Below are positions 1-8,530 of a stretch of 64,000 bases of DNA, one piece after another. The stretch is from the NCBI GenBank assembly GCA_965262875.1, contig OZ253569.1:3100001-3164000 (forward strand), given 5' to 3'. A program made the translations under genes and the position numbers. Numbering within the stretch: position 1 is the stretch's first letter; each line of letters begins with the position of its first letter. The DNA comes from JBALVT01 sp965262875. Lineage in GTDB: Bacteria; Pseudomonadota; Gammaproteobacteria; Pseudomonadales; Halieaceae. The notes below the pieces were generated by a model. That model was not told the origin of the DNA. It searched no databases and was given only the letters and a program-made list of their open reading frames with translations.

Positions 1-1335
1 AACTCCTTTAGTGCTACGAGCACTTGTTCCAATAGTTTTCGATGGCTTTCTTTCAGCTTTACAAATAATTGTCGTCCCGTTCGAACCACTTTTGCCGCGA
101 TGGCATACAAACGCCAGCGCAGGGTCATTGCTCGATGGTGCGCCAGTTCCTCTGGCAGCAGCTGACGCATGAGAGCAAATAAATTGTAGGACAGCGCAGA
201 GATTAAAAAGTACAGCGCATTGGCGTTAAAATCCGGGCATGGCAACGTATCGCCGCCAAAATCCAGCTTCAGTTCCTTGAGGCGATTTTCGCTGTCCTCA
301 GCACGCTGGTTATACCCCAGGGCACCTTCTCTTAGTGCTACGCACCAATTCACCTTGTACCCCAGGGCACCTTCTCTTGGTGCTACGCACCAATTCACCT
401 TGTACCCCAGGGCACCTTCTCTTGGTGCTACGCACCAATTCACCTTGTACCCCAGGGCACCTTCTCTTGGTGCTACGCACCAATTCACCTTGTACCAGTG
501 AACGATTTGGCTATCGCTGAGCCCGCCTCGGTTAGTGGCAATCGCACGATAAATATAGCCACCCTGGCTGATTGCGCCTGAGCTCTCTTGTGAATCCAGA
601 TCCAGACTCGCCTGGCCTTTAAGGGCTGTTCTTTGAATGATAAGAGTGAAGGCTTTTTCATAATCACCGATACAGAAGCTCGTACGGTAGGTGTCCTGTC
701 CACCCATAACCTCGCCTTGTTTATCAAGCAAGGGTAGCCAATCCGAATCGCTGGCCGCTTCACTCTGTGCCCGCATAGCTGCGCTGGTTTTGGCTCGAAT
801 GGCATACTCGATACCTTGCGTATCACAATACTCAATGATTTTTGTTTGGTAGCCTGCGGCGTCTATACGCAGCGCATTCAGGGCACAGCCTTCCGGTAAC
901 GACTGCTGGCATTGCTGGATAAAGGCCAGGTTGTCTTGTGCCGGCGGTACATTACCTTGACGGAAGTCCACGGCCACAACCTGACCCGTTTCCGCAATAT
1001 GACCCACCATGGGCATAAAACCCTTGTTTTTGTTGTAGGTCCATTTAGCTTCCGCTTTATGGGCAATAATTTCAGTGGCATCGATGTCCAGTGTGACTTT
1101 TTTACAGCGGTGTAAAGCTGCCTTCGTGCTGCATCAGGATGAGTGTCTTGATAAATTCCGAGGGCTTATATCCCCGATTACTTTTAGGCTGAGGAAAGTA
1201 CTTGTCGATACGTTCGGCAAGGCTCAATGAGTCCATGTGTGACCCATGGCCAATAAACCGGCGCGGGAAGTCAGTAAGTCGTTCGTTGTATCGAGTTTGT
1301 AGGGTAGAATGATCGTAAGCCTTGAGTTGCTGCAC
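1..1335 (-). pseudogene. IS1380-family transposase, broken (internal deletion with frameshift, tandem repeat, lost stop)
   Basis: The N-terminal part (1335 down to about 1118) matches residues from the start to the QHEGSF motif of the intact 422-residue transposase. An internal deletion of about 178 bp then joins it to HRCKK in another reading frame, so the first ORF stops at 1102. The rest is open from the MPMVGHIAETG stretch at 1016 down to the left edge of the window. It retains the DDE-type segments LRIDAAGY and EDSEN, but the segment YKVNWCVALREGALG is present four times. At position 105 the normal TAG stop is TAT, so the frame continues past the usual end. Not expected to make active transposase. 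Confidence 0.85.
313..492. repeat. Four tandem copies of a 45-bp unit inside the transposase gene
   Basis: Units lie at 313-357, 358-402, 403-447 and 448-492, each starting TACCCCAGGGCACC. The intact IS1380 copy has this segment once. Because 45 bp is 15 codons, the expansion keeps the frame and adds 45 residues. The first unit on the + strand has TTAGTG where the other three have TTGGTG, which changes Leu to Pro in three of the four translated copies. Confidence 0.95.
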
Positions 1336-1456
1336 CCATTGGGTGATGGAGGGTTTTGCTGCTAACCATTATACAGTCAAGGCTTTCTACGGTTTAGGCA
1401 TTTCTATCTGGGGATCCGGGATAATTATTGTTAGTAACACATAAGGAGAGAAACTC

Positions 1457-1783
1457 ATGACACCTGAAACCCTAACCATATTAGGCATGACGGGCACGAT
1501 CCTCATTGCAAGCTGGACGATGAATCGCTCACTGCGAGCCGATCTGAAGGCTGACATCAAGGACGTGCGCAATGAAATCAAGGCGACACGAACGGAGCTT
1601 CGCGAAGATATTCAAGCTATTCGTAGTGAACTGACCGGCAAAATAGAGAACCTGAACGCTGAACTGACCGGCAAAATAGGGAACCTGAGCGAGGCCCAAC
1701 ATGGGCTGAACGAGCGCATGGCGGGTGTGGAAGGGCTGGTAATGGGCCTCAAGGAAGCCATTGTCGCACGCGCTGTGGCCTGA
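1457..1783 (+). CDS. Small membrane-anchored coiled-coil protein
   Basis: A 108-residue protein. Residues about 6-25 are a hydrophobic segment, followed by a long charged heptad-like coiled coil with two similar ELTGKI-N-L repeats. The C-terminus is the conserved ERMAGVEGLVMGLKEAIVA. It has an AGGAG-type ribosome site 8 bases before ATG. Two related genes occur in this window at 22782-23036 and 62296-62421. A 16-bp word, TGTTAGTAACACATAA, precedes both this gene (1429-1444) and the one at 62296. I do not know its function. The family look is that of short hypothetical coiled-coil proteins common near mobile DNA; no enzyme motif is present. Confidence 0.7.
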   Translation: MTPETLTILGMTGTILIASWTMNRSLRADLKADIKDVRNEIKATRTELREDIQAIRSELTGKIENLNAELTGKIGNLSEAQHGLNERMAGVEGLVMGLKEAIVARAVA

Positions 1784-1904
1784 AACGCAGGCAGTCACCG
1801 ACACAATCATTCAAAGGATGGGTTCAGACCGGATTGACAAGTTGATGGCGCATTTGAACGGCCAATGAATAAAAGCAGAAGTGCTGTGAATGTGTGACAC
1901 GTGG

Positions 1905-1942
1905 CCCCTAGTTCCGGTAATTGTTGGTACCGGAAATAGGGG
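1905..1942. repeat. Strong hairpin in the 1784-2101 intergenic stretch
   Basis: Two 15-base arms (1905-1919 and 1928-1942) with one mismatch and an 8-base loop; the left arm begins CCCCTAGTTCCGG. No T-run follows, so it is not a classical terminator. The rest of 1784-2101 has no convincing gene; a 16-codon ORF at 2055-2105 with a good ribosome site ends by overlapping the next start codon (TTATGA) and may be a leader or a remnant. Confidence 0.6.
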
Positions 1943-2101
1943 AGCCGCGTAATGAATGACAGCAATCTTGCCCTGACACCCTGCCCAGGCCCGCTTTGGT
2001 AACGAGGATGTTGTTCCATGGCCGGGTCTTTGTATTAACCAGAAGGAGCCAGACATGGCATTAGAAGGCTATGTCGCAGTCCTCCCAAAATTAAGGACTT
2101 T

Positions 2102-2275
2102 ATGAGCCAAATTTCAAAACTTGGCAGCCATCCCTTTGAACCAGAGGATTATTGGATTCTTAAACAACTTCGTTCAGGAGTAATTTCTGAACTGAAGAAA
2201 TTTGTGCCCATAGATTATTTCAAGAACATCCCAAAGACCGACATTATTTCTAAAAAAACGATTAACATAGGTGTT
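2102..2275 (+). pseudogene. Unknown protein, 5' half, split by IS4
   Basis: First 58 codons of a gene whose second half lies at 3845-4303. Start chosen at ATG 2102, which follows TAAGGAC at good spacing. At 2275 the frame runs into IS4 copy 1. Removing the IS and one copy of the 9-bp duplication ATAGGTGTT joins ...KTINIGV to YKDEINEG in frame, giving about 210 residues. The N-terminal half resembles no family I recognise. Past the junction the ORF picks up residues encoded by the IS end, which are not part of the native protein. Confidence 0.7.
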
Positions 2276-3835
2276 CTAGAGTTTAGAGCGAAAGAGCTGT
2301 TGTCGGAAGCTTCAATCCCGACTCCTTTTCCTTAATGTTCTCTCAAAACCTGCGTGTAATACAAGCTGCAACGCAATGTTACCCATCTTGTATATAATCT
2401 ACCGCACCAGGGGCTTGGAATTTTTTGCATCTTTCGTTCCACCAGCTTCGAACGTTAACATGGAGAAAATGTTTTGTCAGACCCAGCCTGATTCTTCCCG
2501 CTGTAATAATATCCGGCTTGCGCCATGGTGCATCCGTCACCAGTGGGCCCGCTTTATCACCCAATACCAGCGTCAACAAATGAAGCAGTCCGTAACCTAC
2601 AGTCGTCAAGTGAACCCAGCGATGCAGCGTTTGGCGCCGTTGCTGCCAGGCTTCTTTGAGCCCCCACAATTGTTTCAACTGGTAGTACATCGACTCAATC
2701 GACCAACGCAGTCCGTAATCTTCAATCACTTGTTCGCTCGTTAGAGTCGTATCGGTTGAAAGAAATAATCGAGTCTTGGTCCACTGACCTTTACCCCTGT
2801 CTAGCTCGCACCAAACGGCTCTGACTAACTGACCGTCAAGGAACCTTGCCTTGGCGAGCCGACTACGGTATCTCACCTTTTGTTCTTTTCCGTACAGCCG
2901 CAGTAGTGCTTCCGTCTTTTTAAAGTGGGCAATTCGCTTGGGTGTGTGTTTTTCGCCATACTTGCGTGGCCGCCCGCGTTGCCCCGGTTTTCGTTCGGGG
3001 GGTTCGTCGTAAAGCCGCGTATCGATTCTCGCCTGGCCAATCACGGTAAAACCGTACGCTGTCATCGCGTTGATAAATCGTTTGCGCATATACCAGCAAT
3101 CGACCAATACCCTCACCGTTTTATCTTCAAACAAGCGGTAAACAGCACGCATGATCACTGTCGCTGCGACCAGCTTGCCCGTATTCCCTGCACTGGGTAT
3201 CAGTCGGAACAATAGAGGTATCGCCGTCGTCTCCAGCGGTGTGCGCCTGAAAACAGCCGCTAAACTAACCCAGCATTGACCACGAACATAGGCGGCTAAA
3301 TTCGGCTTATTTCCGTGCTGATGATGTATCTGGCTGCCCGGTGCTTTTTTCGAGGCTCGTAGACTCACCGTATCGTCAATCGCTAAATATAGAACGGGAT
3401 CATTCTTGGCACTAAGAACCAGACAGACGAACTGTCTTGCCAGCTTCAACCAGGACCACTTTCCGGCTTCAAGCCATTTGTAATACGTCGTCCAGTGCCT
3501 TTGCATGTCTAGAAACAAATAGGTTTCGGTGACAAAGCCAGCGGGCGTTAACATAGCGCCGATCAATAGTTCAATGAATGTGCCTACGGATCTTGGGGGT
3601 AGCGCTTTGCTTAAAAATGTTATCCAATAGCACAGTTCGCGGGGGATGCGAGCACATCCTGTTGCGTTCATAGCGGCCTCCAGAAGAAATCGATTCATTT
3701 CTTTCTGAAGGCCGCGCCCTATACACCTTTTAAAAAGCAAAGCTGTATAGGGCGCGGCAAACTTTTTGCCGCTTTATGTCAAGTTTTTTCGCACACTTTG
3801 CGCGATAATCTTCCTCCCCAGACTCTAAACTCTAG
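2276..3835 (-). mobile_element. IS4-family element, copy 1 (complete, 1560 bp)
   Basis: Bounded by CTAGAGTTTAGAG and its inverse CTCTAAACTCTAG, flanked by a perfect 9-bp target duplication ATAGGTGTT at 2267-2275 and 3836-3844. It has the same length as the complete copies at 14344 and 16360 and is nearly identical to them. It interrupts the unknown gene 2102-4303. The intact duplication shows a simple insertion without later rearrangement. Confidence 0.95.
2379..3671 (-). CDS. IS4-family transposase (copy 1)
   Basis: DDE transposase of about 430 residues. The IS4 signature Y-x2-R-x3-E-x6-K is complete in YGLRWSIESMYYQLK, and an earlier catalytic Asp lies in LAIDDTVSLR. I chose the ATG that follows GGAGG (CTGGAGGCCGCT) rather than an upstream TTG, which would lie inside a hairpin. 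Compared with the other copies it has Leu for Arg in KHF(L/R)HVN near the C-terminus. Expected to be active. Confidence 0.9.
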   Translation of the reverse strand: MNATGCARIPRELCYWITFLSKALPPRSVGTFIELLIGAMLTPAGFVTETYLFLDMQRHWTTYYKWLEAGKWSWLKLARQFVCLVLSAKNDPVLYLAIDDTVSLRASKKAPGSQIHHQHGNKPNLAAYVRGQCWVSLAAVFRRTPLETTAIPLLFRLIPSAGNTGKLVAATVIMRAVYRLFEDKTVRVLVDCWYMRKRFINAMTAYGFTVIGQARIDTRLYDEPPERKPGQRGRPRKYGEKHTPKRIAHFKKTEALLRLYGKEQKVRYRSRLAKARFLDGQLVRAVWCELDRGKGQWTKTRLFLSTDTTLTSEQVIEDYGLRWSIESMYYQLKQLWGLKEAWQQRRQTLHRWVHLTTVGYGLLHLLTLVLGDKAGPLVTDAPWRKPDIITAGRIRLGLTKHFLHVNVRSWWNERCKKFQAPGAVDYIQDG

Positions 3836-3844
3836 ATAGGTGTT

Positions 3845-4303
3845 TACAAAGATGAAATAAATGAGGGTACCCTTGCTGGGCGACTTGGCAAAGACCTATT
3901 CTATGACAACAATATTCTTATGTCAGCACAAGAAAGATCTGCGTGTGAGGTCCTAATGAATTTAGGATTGTACACATGTGCAACCGCCGCGAAAAGTGCT
4001 CTCAAAGAAGTTTTAACTCAGGCCAATAAGGCAGGTGTTTCTGATCTTGATTCTGATATTAAACTCTTATTAGACGACTTACAGATACCACAATTAATAA
4101 CAAACCTTCGTGGTGCGATATCACAATATTTGACATATTTGCCTACTCAAGAAGCGGCTCCTTACAAGAGCCTTATAACACCAAAGGAACGGAAAAACCC
4201 TATAGTCAGTTGGTTCTCATCTCATAAAAACCAAATTCTCCCGCCTCTGTTTGTGGGAATTATTTTGCTGATTATTTCTGTAATTTTTGGTGTTGGTCTT
4301 TGA
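3845..4303 (+). pseudogene. Unknown protein, 3' half, with C-terminal membrane segment
   Basis: Continues the frame of 2102-2275 after IS4 copy 1. It reads in frame from 3845; an internal ATG at 3920 could give a 127-residue product on its own. The body is soluble and mixed charge. The last about 22 residues (PPLFVGIILLIISVIFGVGL) form one clear membrane helix after the basic SSHKNQ segment, so the native protein was probably tail-anchored. Base composition is more AT-rich than the IS elements around it. Function unknown. The 166 bases between 4304 and IS66 at 4470 hold no gene that I can support. Confidence 0.65.
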
Positions 4304-4541
4304 ACCTCAATTGGAAGTGGGTAGACCAGCCAATTACTTGACTGGCCCCCCGTTAGAACCCGGCGTGCCCCCACCGGTGGCCCACGATTTGATCTGCCTA
4401 TAAACACGCCGTATTAAAATCGAAGATCGAAGGTAACTACTCACCCCATTCCGATGCAGCGTTTCCAGCGTAAGCGCACTTAAATCGACCCTATTGATTT
4501 TGTCTGCGAGCCGCTAGACAGTAGATCGCTTTACTTCGCCG

Positions 4542-6125
4542 TTACTCTTCGATTTCCATGTTCCAGGGCAGTAATGCTTCAAGCTTCTCCACCGTATCTG
4601 CCGCCGCAATGTGCGCCAGCACATGCTGGAGGTAAGCATAAGGTTCCAGGCCGTTCGCCTTTGCCGATTCCACTAAACTATAACAGGTCGCACTGGCTCG
4701 GGCCCCGCGGGAGGTATCTGCGAATAGCCAGGCGCGCCGACCAACCGCAAAGGGCCTGATCGCATTCTCAGCCAGCGCATTGCTGATATTCAACTGGCCG
4801 TCCTCGCAATAGCCAATCAGGTACTCCCATTGGTTCAGTGTGTACGTTATGGCCTTGTGGGTCAGGCTATCTTTGGGCACCCGGCTGACGTTCTTCTCCA
4901 GCCATGGCTTCAGGTCCTCGAGAATCGGCACGCTGAGTGACTGCCTTGCCTGTTTTTTCTTGTCGTGCTCCAGATCCTTGATCGATTTCTCTATCGCATA
5001 CAGCCTTCGTATTTTACTGAGTGCAACGTCAGCCTTGGTGGGTTGCCCCACTTTCTTTTGGGTGCTCCTGGTTTCCGCCGCCCGGCTGGCTTCAACGAAC
5101 TTGCGCCGGGCATGGTCAAAGCATCCAATTCGGGTAATGCCCGCTATCCGGCACACCTTGCTGTAACCGGAATAGCCGTCGGCCTGCAACACACCACCAA
5201 AGCCATCCAGCAGGCGCTCCGCCACCGCGCCAGCACGTGAGGGGTCGTATTCGAACAGCACTGATTGTTTATCCGGTGGGCCACCGCGTATCACCCACAT
5301 CCATTTATCCGATTGGGCCGTTTTGCCCGTTTCCTTCAACACTTGTATGCGCGTCTCATCCGCCTGCAGGTAATTCCCCTCAAGCTGAACCTCCCGGATC
5401 AAGTTGATCAAGGGCTGGAATACATCCTGAAGCCGTACAATCCAGTGGGCCATGTTGGAGCGGCTGATATCACCGCCGTAACGCTTGAGCATCCCCTCCA
5501 GGCGGTATAGCGGCAGTCCATCGGCGTATTTGGAGGCAATGATGTAGGCCAGCAATGCAGGACTGGCAAAGCATTTCCCCAGCGGATGAGCGGGGCGCTG
5601 TGCGGCGACAATGACGTCTTCACCATGGTTATTGAACACCGCCTTTTCCTGCCAGTACTCCAGCACCTTGACCTGGGCGGGAATAAACTCCAGCTCTTCC
5701 TTGATCTTGGTGAAGAATGTTTTGGTGGCCCCATCCTTTTCCTCATCTGAAAGTGTGAGGTGTATCTGCACCCGTTGCAGCTTGTCGCTAAACCCGCGCT
5801 TTCTTTTCTTCTTTTGAGGCCGAACCCGGTCTTCTTCAGGCAGTTGCTCTTCGAGCTCACTCAGGGCGACTTCGATTTCAACCTCATCGAACAAATCAGA
5901 CTGAAACGCCAGTTTCTCACTACTGGCTCCGAATTTCTGTACCGTGGCCAGGCGCAAGTATTCTTCGAGCAGGACAATGCGTTTACCCTGTTCAAGGATG
6001 ATGTGGTTTTTGTCGCCGAGGTGTTTCTGGTGAACCTCGTTTTTTTCTTCGAGAATCTGGTCTTTTACGGCGAGGGCAACAAGTAATTCAGCGACGGATA
6101 AGTTCTCGTAACACCCTTGTTTTTG
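4542..6125 (-). pseudogene. tnpC: IS66 transposase TnpC, separated from its first codons by ISL3
   Basis: Residues from about 11 to the end of an IS66 TnpC of about 535 residues; its true start (MQSAIKK) is at 11904-11873. An N-terminal coiled coil (LEEKNEVHQKHLGDK) precedes the DDE domain with LQADETRIQVL, GGVLQADGYSGY and NALAENAIRP. A hybrid ORF starting inside ISL3 at 6182 replaces the native N-terminus with about 20 foreign residues, so a chimeric TnpC is possible but unproven. Confidence 0.85.
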
Positions 6126-6447
6126 GGTTCTTCCGAGTTTCCTATGGGTAAAAGCCAAACAATGGTCAAGAATGTGGTACAAGAGTCTTTTTTTATGGAG
6201 ATATTCAAATGAAAGATACCGCGTTGTTTACTCAACTTTTGGGGCTTAGCGACCCATGGAAAATCACGGCTATTACCCCGGATCTGACCGACAAATCAAT
6301 TACCCTCCAGATAGATTGGCCAAAGGGAACGAAAGGCGCGTGTAGTGTCTGCCATGCCCTTTGTTCGTAAGCGCCCCTAAATCAGCACCTATTTTTTTGT
6401 AAGAGTTCCCGCCAGACTTTCTCCTGATGACCACACAGGAGCAAATC

Positions 6448-6768
6448 ATGAACGATATCACTCAGCCCCAGCCACAAGGTATTGACTGGAAGCAGCAAAT
6501 ACAAACCTGGAAACTGTCGGGCTTGTCTCAGACCCGGTTTTGCAAACACAATCACCTGACTTACCATCGCTTTGTGTACTGGCGTCGGAAGTTTGACGAT
6601 ACCATCCGTGTGTCTTCTATAAAACAAGACCAAGGTGGCTTTGCCGCAGTGAGTGTCAGACCTGACGCCGATCGGGGGCTAACCTTGTCACTGCCCAACG
6701 GATTCATTGTGCGAGGTATCTGTGCCGAAAACCTGTTGGTGGTGCGGCAGTTACTGGATCAATTGTGA
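6448..6768 (+). CDS. tnpA: IS66 accessory protein TnpA
   Basis: A 106-residue IS66 OrfA-type protein with an N-terminal helix-turn-helix (WKLSGLSQTRFCKHNHL) of the kind that binds element ends. Start chosen at ATG 6448, after CAGGAG at 7 bases, not the earlier ATG at 6427. Its stop overlaps the GTG start of tnpB (GTGA), which implies translational coupling. Intact. Confidence 0.88.
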   Translation: MNDITQPQPQGIDWKQQIQTWKLSGLSQTRFCKHNHLTYHRFVYWRRKFDDTIRVSSIKQDQGGFAAVSVRPDADRGLTLSLPNGFIVRGICAENLLVVRQLLDQL

Positions 6769-6946
6769 CGGCGCGCTACTTCCGCCCGGCCAATGACATG
6801 CCACAGATTTATCTGTACCGGGACTCCGTAGATTTTAGAAAATCGGTCAATGGCCTTAGCGCCATTGTGGAGCGAGAACTGGGTCGTAACCCCTTTGAGG
6901 GTGCCCTCTATGCCTTCACTAATCGCCAGCGCAACAAAATAAAATG

Positions 6947-8301
6947 GGCTCTTCTCCGCTTTGTTGAGTGAAAAAAGATGCTGACCATCAAGTAACCTGT
7001 TGATATGTTTGGTTTATGACAACTTTACATAGGGCAGGTATATGACCATCAACATCTCACGGAGTATTTTAAACCTCACGGGGCAACGTGTAAATGAAAT
7101 TAAACTGGACGAAGAGGGTGACAAGATTGTTATTCACTGTAGCCGGGACGCCCGCAGGAGCACTATAGACCCCACCACAGGCAAGAAGGGAACTATCAAC
7201 CAGCATATTCGCCGGCAGGTTAAGGATATCCCCCTTTTTGGGTATCCATGTGTGCTCGACATTGAACTGGCCCAAGTGTTTATTAGCAAGGGCGAGCGCC
7301 GCATTGAGGCGTGTGATTTTGTCGATAAAGGGTGCCGTTTCACCCACCGGTTTTGCCGACTGATCAGTGGATTATGCCGCCATATGTCTATTCAGGCCGT
7401 CTCCAGGCATTTGGGGATACGATGGGAGACAGTAAAGAATATCGACAAGGCATACCTGATGGAAACGCTCCCTGCGCTTGATCCTGCACAGTTGACTGGC
7501 TTGGAATATATTGGTGTCGATGAAGTTGCCAGGGCGAAAGGCCATGACTATATGACGGTGGTCTACGATATGGTCGGAGGTCATCTGGTCTGGGTGGAAG
7601 CTGGTCGAACTGCCGAGGTGTTTGCAAGATTTCTAAAACATCTCTCCCCGGATACATCCAGTAAAATCAAGGCCGTAGCTATGGATATGGGCCCTGCTTA
7701 TCAAAAGGCTGTCAGGGAGTGCTTGCCGTTGGCAGACATTGTGTTTGACCGTTTTCACGTCATGAAAAATTACAGCAAAGCTATCCATAATCAGCGCCGG
7801 CTTGAGTTCAGGAAGGCCGATCCGAATGGTAAAAAACTGATGAAGGGGACGCATTATCTGTTGCTCAAAAATGCGGATAAGTTGAGTGAGAAACAAAGTA
7901 ACAAGCTGCAAACGTTGTTGGATAGCAATAGCAACCTGAATGCGCTCTACGTTTTAAAAGAACAGCTTCAGTATCTGTGGAGTGCCACTTCATTTGAGGG
8001 GATGGCAGAGCAACTGGAAAGTTGGTGCTTGATAGCAGATCAGTCACACATGCTCTATCTGAAAAAGTTCGCAAAATCGCTCAGAAAACATTGTGTCGGC
8101 ATCTGCAATTATGCGAAACACAAGCTAACAAGCGCCAGGATAGAGGCTGGTAATGTCAGTATAGGAATGATCCGTAAGCGCGCCAGGGGCATCAGGGATA
8201 CCGAGTACTTCAAACTCAAAATTAGACAATCATCCCTCCCAGATAATCAATCTATGTTCTATTTGAAAACCTAGAATCACTCAACAAAGCGGAGAAGAGC
8301 C
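6947..8301 (+). mobile_element. ISL3-family element type 2 (1355 bp, complete)
   Basis: Perfect terminal inverted repeats GGCTCTTCTCCGCTTTGTTG extending at least 24 bp, with 8-bp duplication ATAAAATG at 6939-6946 and 8302-8309. It interrupts tnpB of IS66 copy 2 and is the innermost layer of the nest, hence the most recent insertion here. Confidence 0.95.
7042..8274 (+). CDS. ISL3-family transposase, type 2
   Basis: 410 residues. DDE segments: YIGVDEVARAKGHDYM (first Asp), AVAMDMGPAYQKAV (second Asp) and SARIEAGNVSIGM (Glu). An HTH-like segment lies at MSIQAVSRHLGIRWETV. Length and motif spacing are normal for ISL3. It is distinct from the type 1 transposase in this window, but close to the decayed fragments at 22614-22758 and 50120-50577. 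Appears intact. Confidence 0.9.
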   Translation: MTINISRSILNLTGQRVNEIKLDEEGDKIVIHCSRDARRSTIDPTTGKKGTINQHIRRQVKDIPLFGYPCVLDIELAQVFISKGERRIEACDFVDKGCRFTHRFCRLISGLCRHMSIQAVSRHLGIRWETVKNIDKAYLMETLPALDPAQLTGLEYIGVDEVARAKGHDYMTVVYDMVGGHLVWVEAGRTAEVFARFLKHLSPDTSSKIKAVAMDMGPAYQKAVRECLPLADIVFDRFHVMKNYSKAIHNQRRLEFRKADPNGKKLMKGTHYLLLKNADKLSEKQSNKLQTLLDSNSNLNALYVLKEQLQYLWSATSFEGMAEQLESWCLIADQSHMLYLKKFAKSLRKHCVGICNYAKHKLTSARIEAGNVSIGMIRKRARGIRDTEYFKLKIRQSSLPDNQSMFYLKT

Positions 8302-8530
8302 ATAAAATGTTTGTACTGGGAGGACAATGGGTTTGTGTTGTACTACAAATCACTGGCGGAAGAGAAGTTCCGGTGGCCGCACCCTGACGACGACGTGATT
8401 TCCCTCACCGGCCAGCAGATCAATTGGTTGCTGGACGGCTACGATATCTCCCTGATGACAGGCCACAAAAAACTGCATTATGAGTCTGTATTTTAAAGCT
8501 TTTTGTCGCCATGAATGTTATAATTACGCC

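Larger units (their letters stand above)
1..1420 (-). mobile_element. IS1380-family element, copy 1 (left end outside window, damaged)
   Basis: Closely similar at DNA level to the complete IS1380 element at 40928-42600, but in the opposite orientation. Its right terminal repeat is visible at about 1400-1420 and matches the end of the complete copy (shared core ATCCCC.GATAGA). Relative to that copy it has lost about 178 bp inside the transposase gene near 1117, gained three extra copies of a 45-bp word at 313-492, and carries a changed stop codon. It is therefore a dead copy. Confidence 0.85.
6765..8496 (+). pseudogene. tnpB: IS66 TnpB, split by an ISL3 element
   Basis: TnpB is the second conserved accessory protein of IS66 elements (Orf2 family, about 122 residues, DSVDFRKSVNGL near the N-terminus). 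Here codons up to ...NKIKM (6765-6946) are separated from CLYWEDNGFVLYYKS (8310-8496) by the element at 6947-8301. Intact versions at 11939-12307 and 19855-20223 show the uninterrupted frame. Without TnpB this IS66 is probably not autonomous. Confidence 0.88.

Noticed and set aside
220..520. Repetitive open frames on the plus strand at the left edge
   Set aside because: They are the reverse reading of the 45-bp tandem repeat in the minus-strand IS1380 gene.
2055..2105. 16-codon gene with a strong ribosome site
   Set aside because: Too short to support as a protein; mentioned only as a possible leader.
6126..6182. Start of IS66 TnpC at 6182
   Set aside because: The first about 20 residues are encoded by the ISL3 end; the true start is at 11904.
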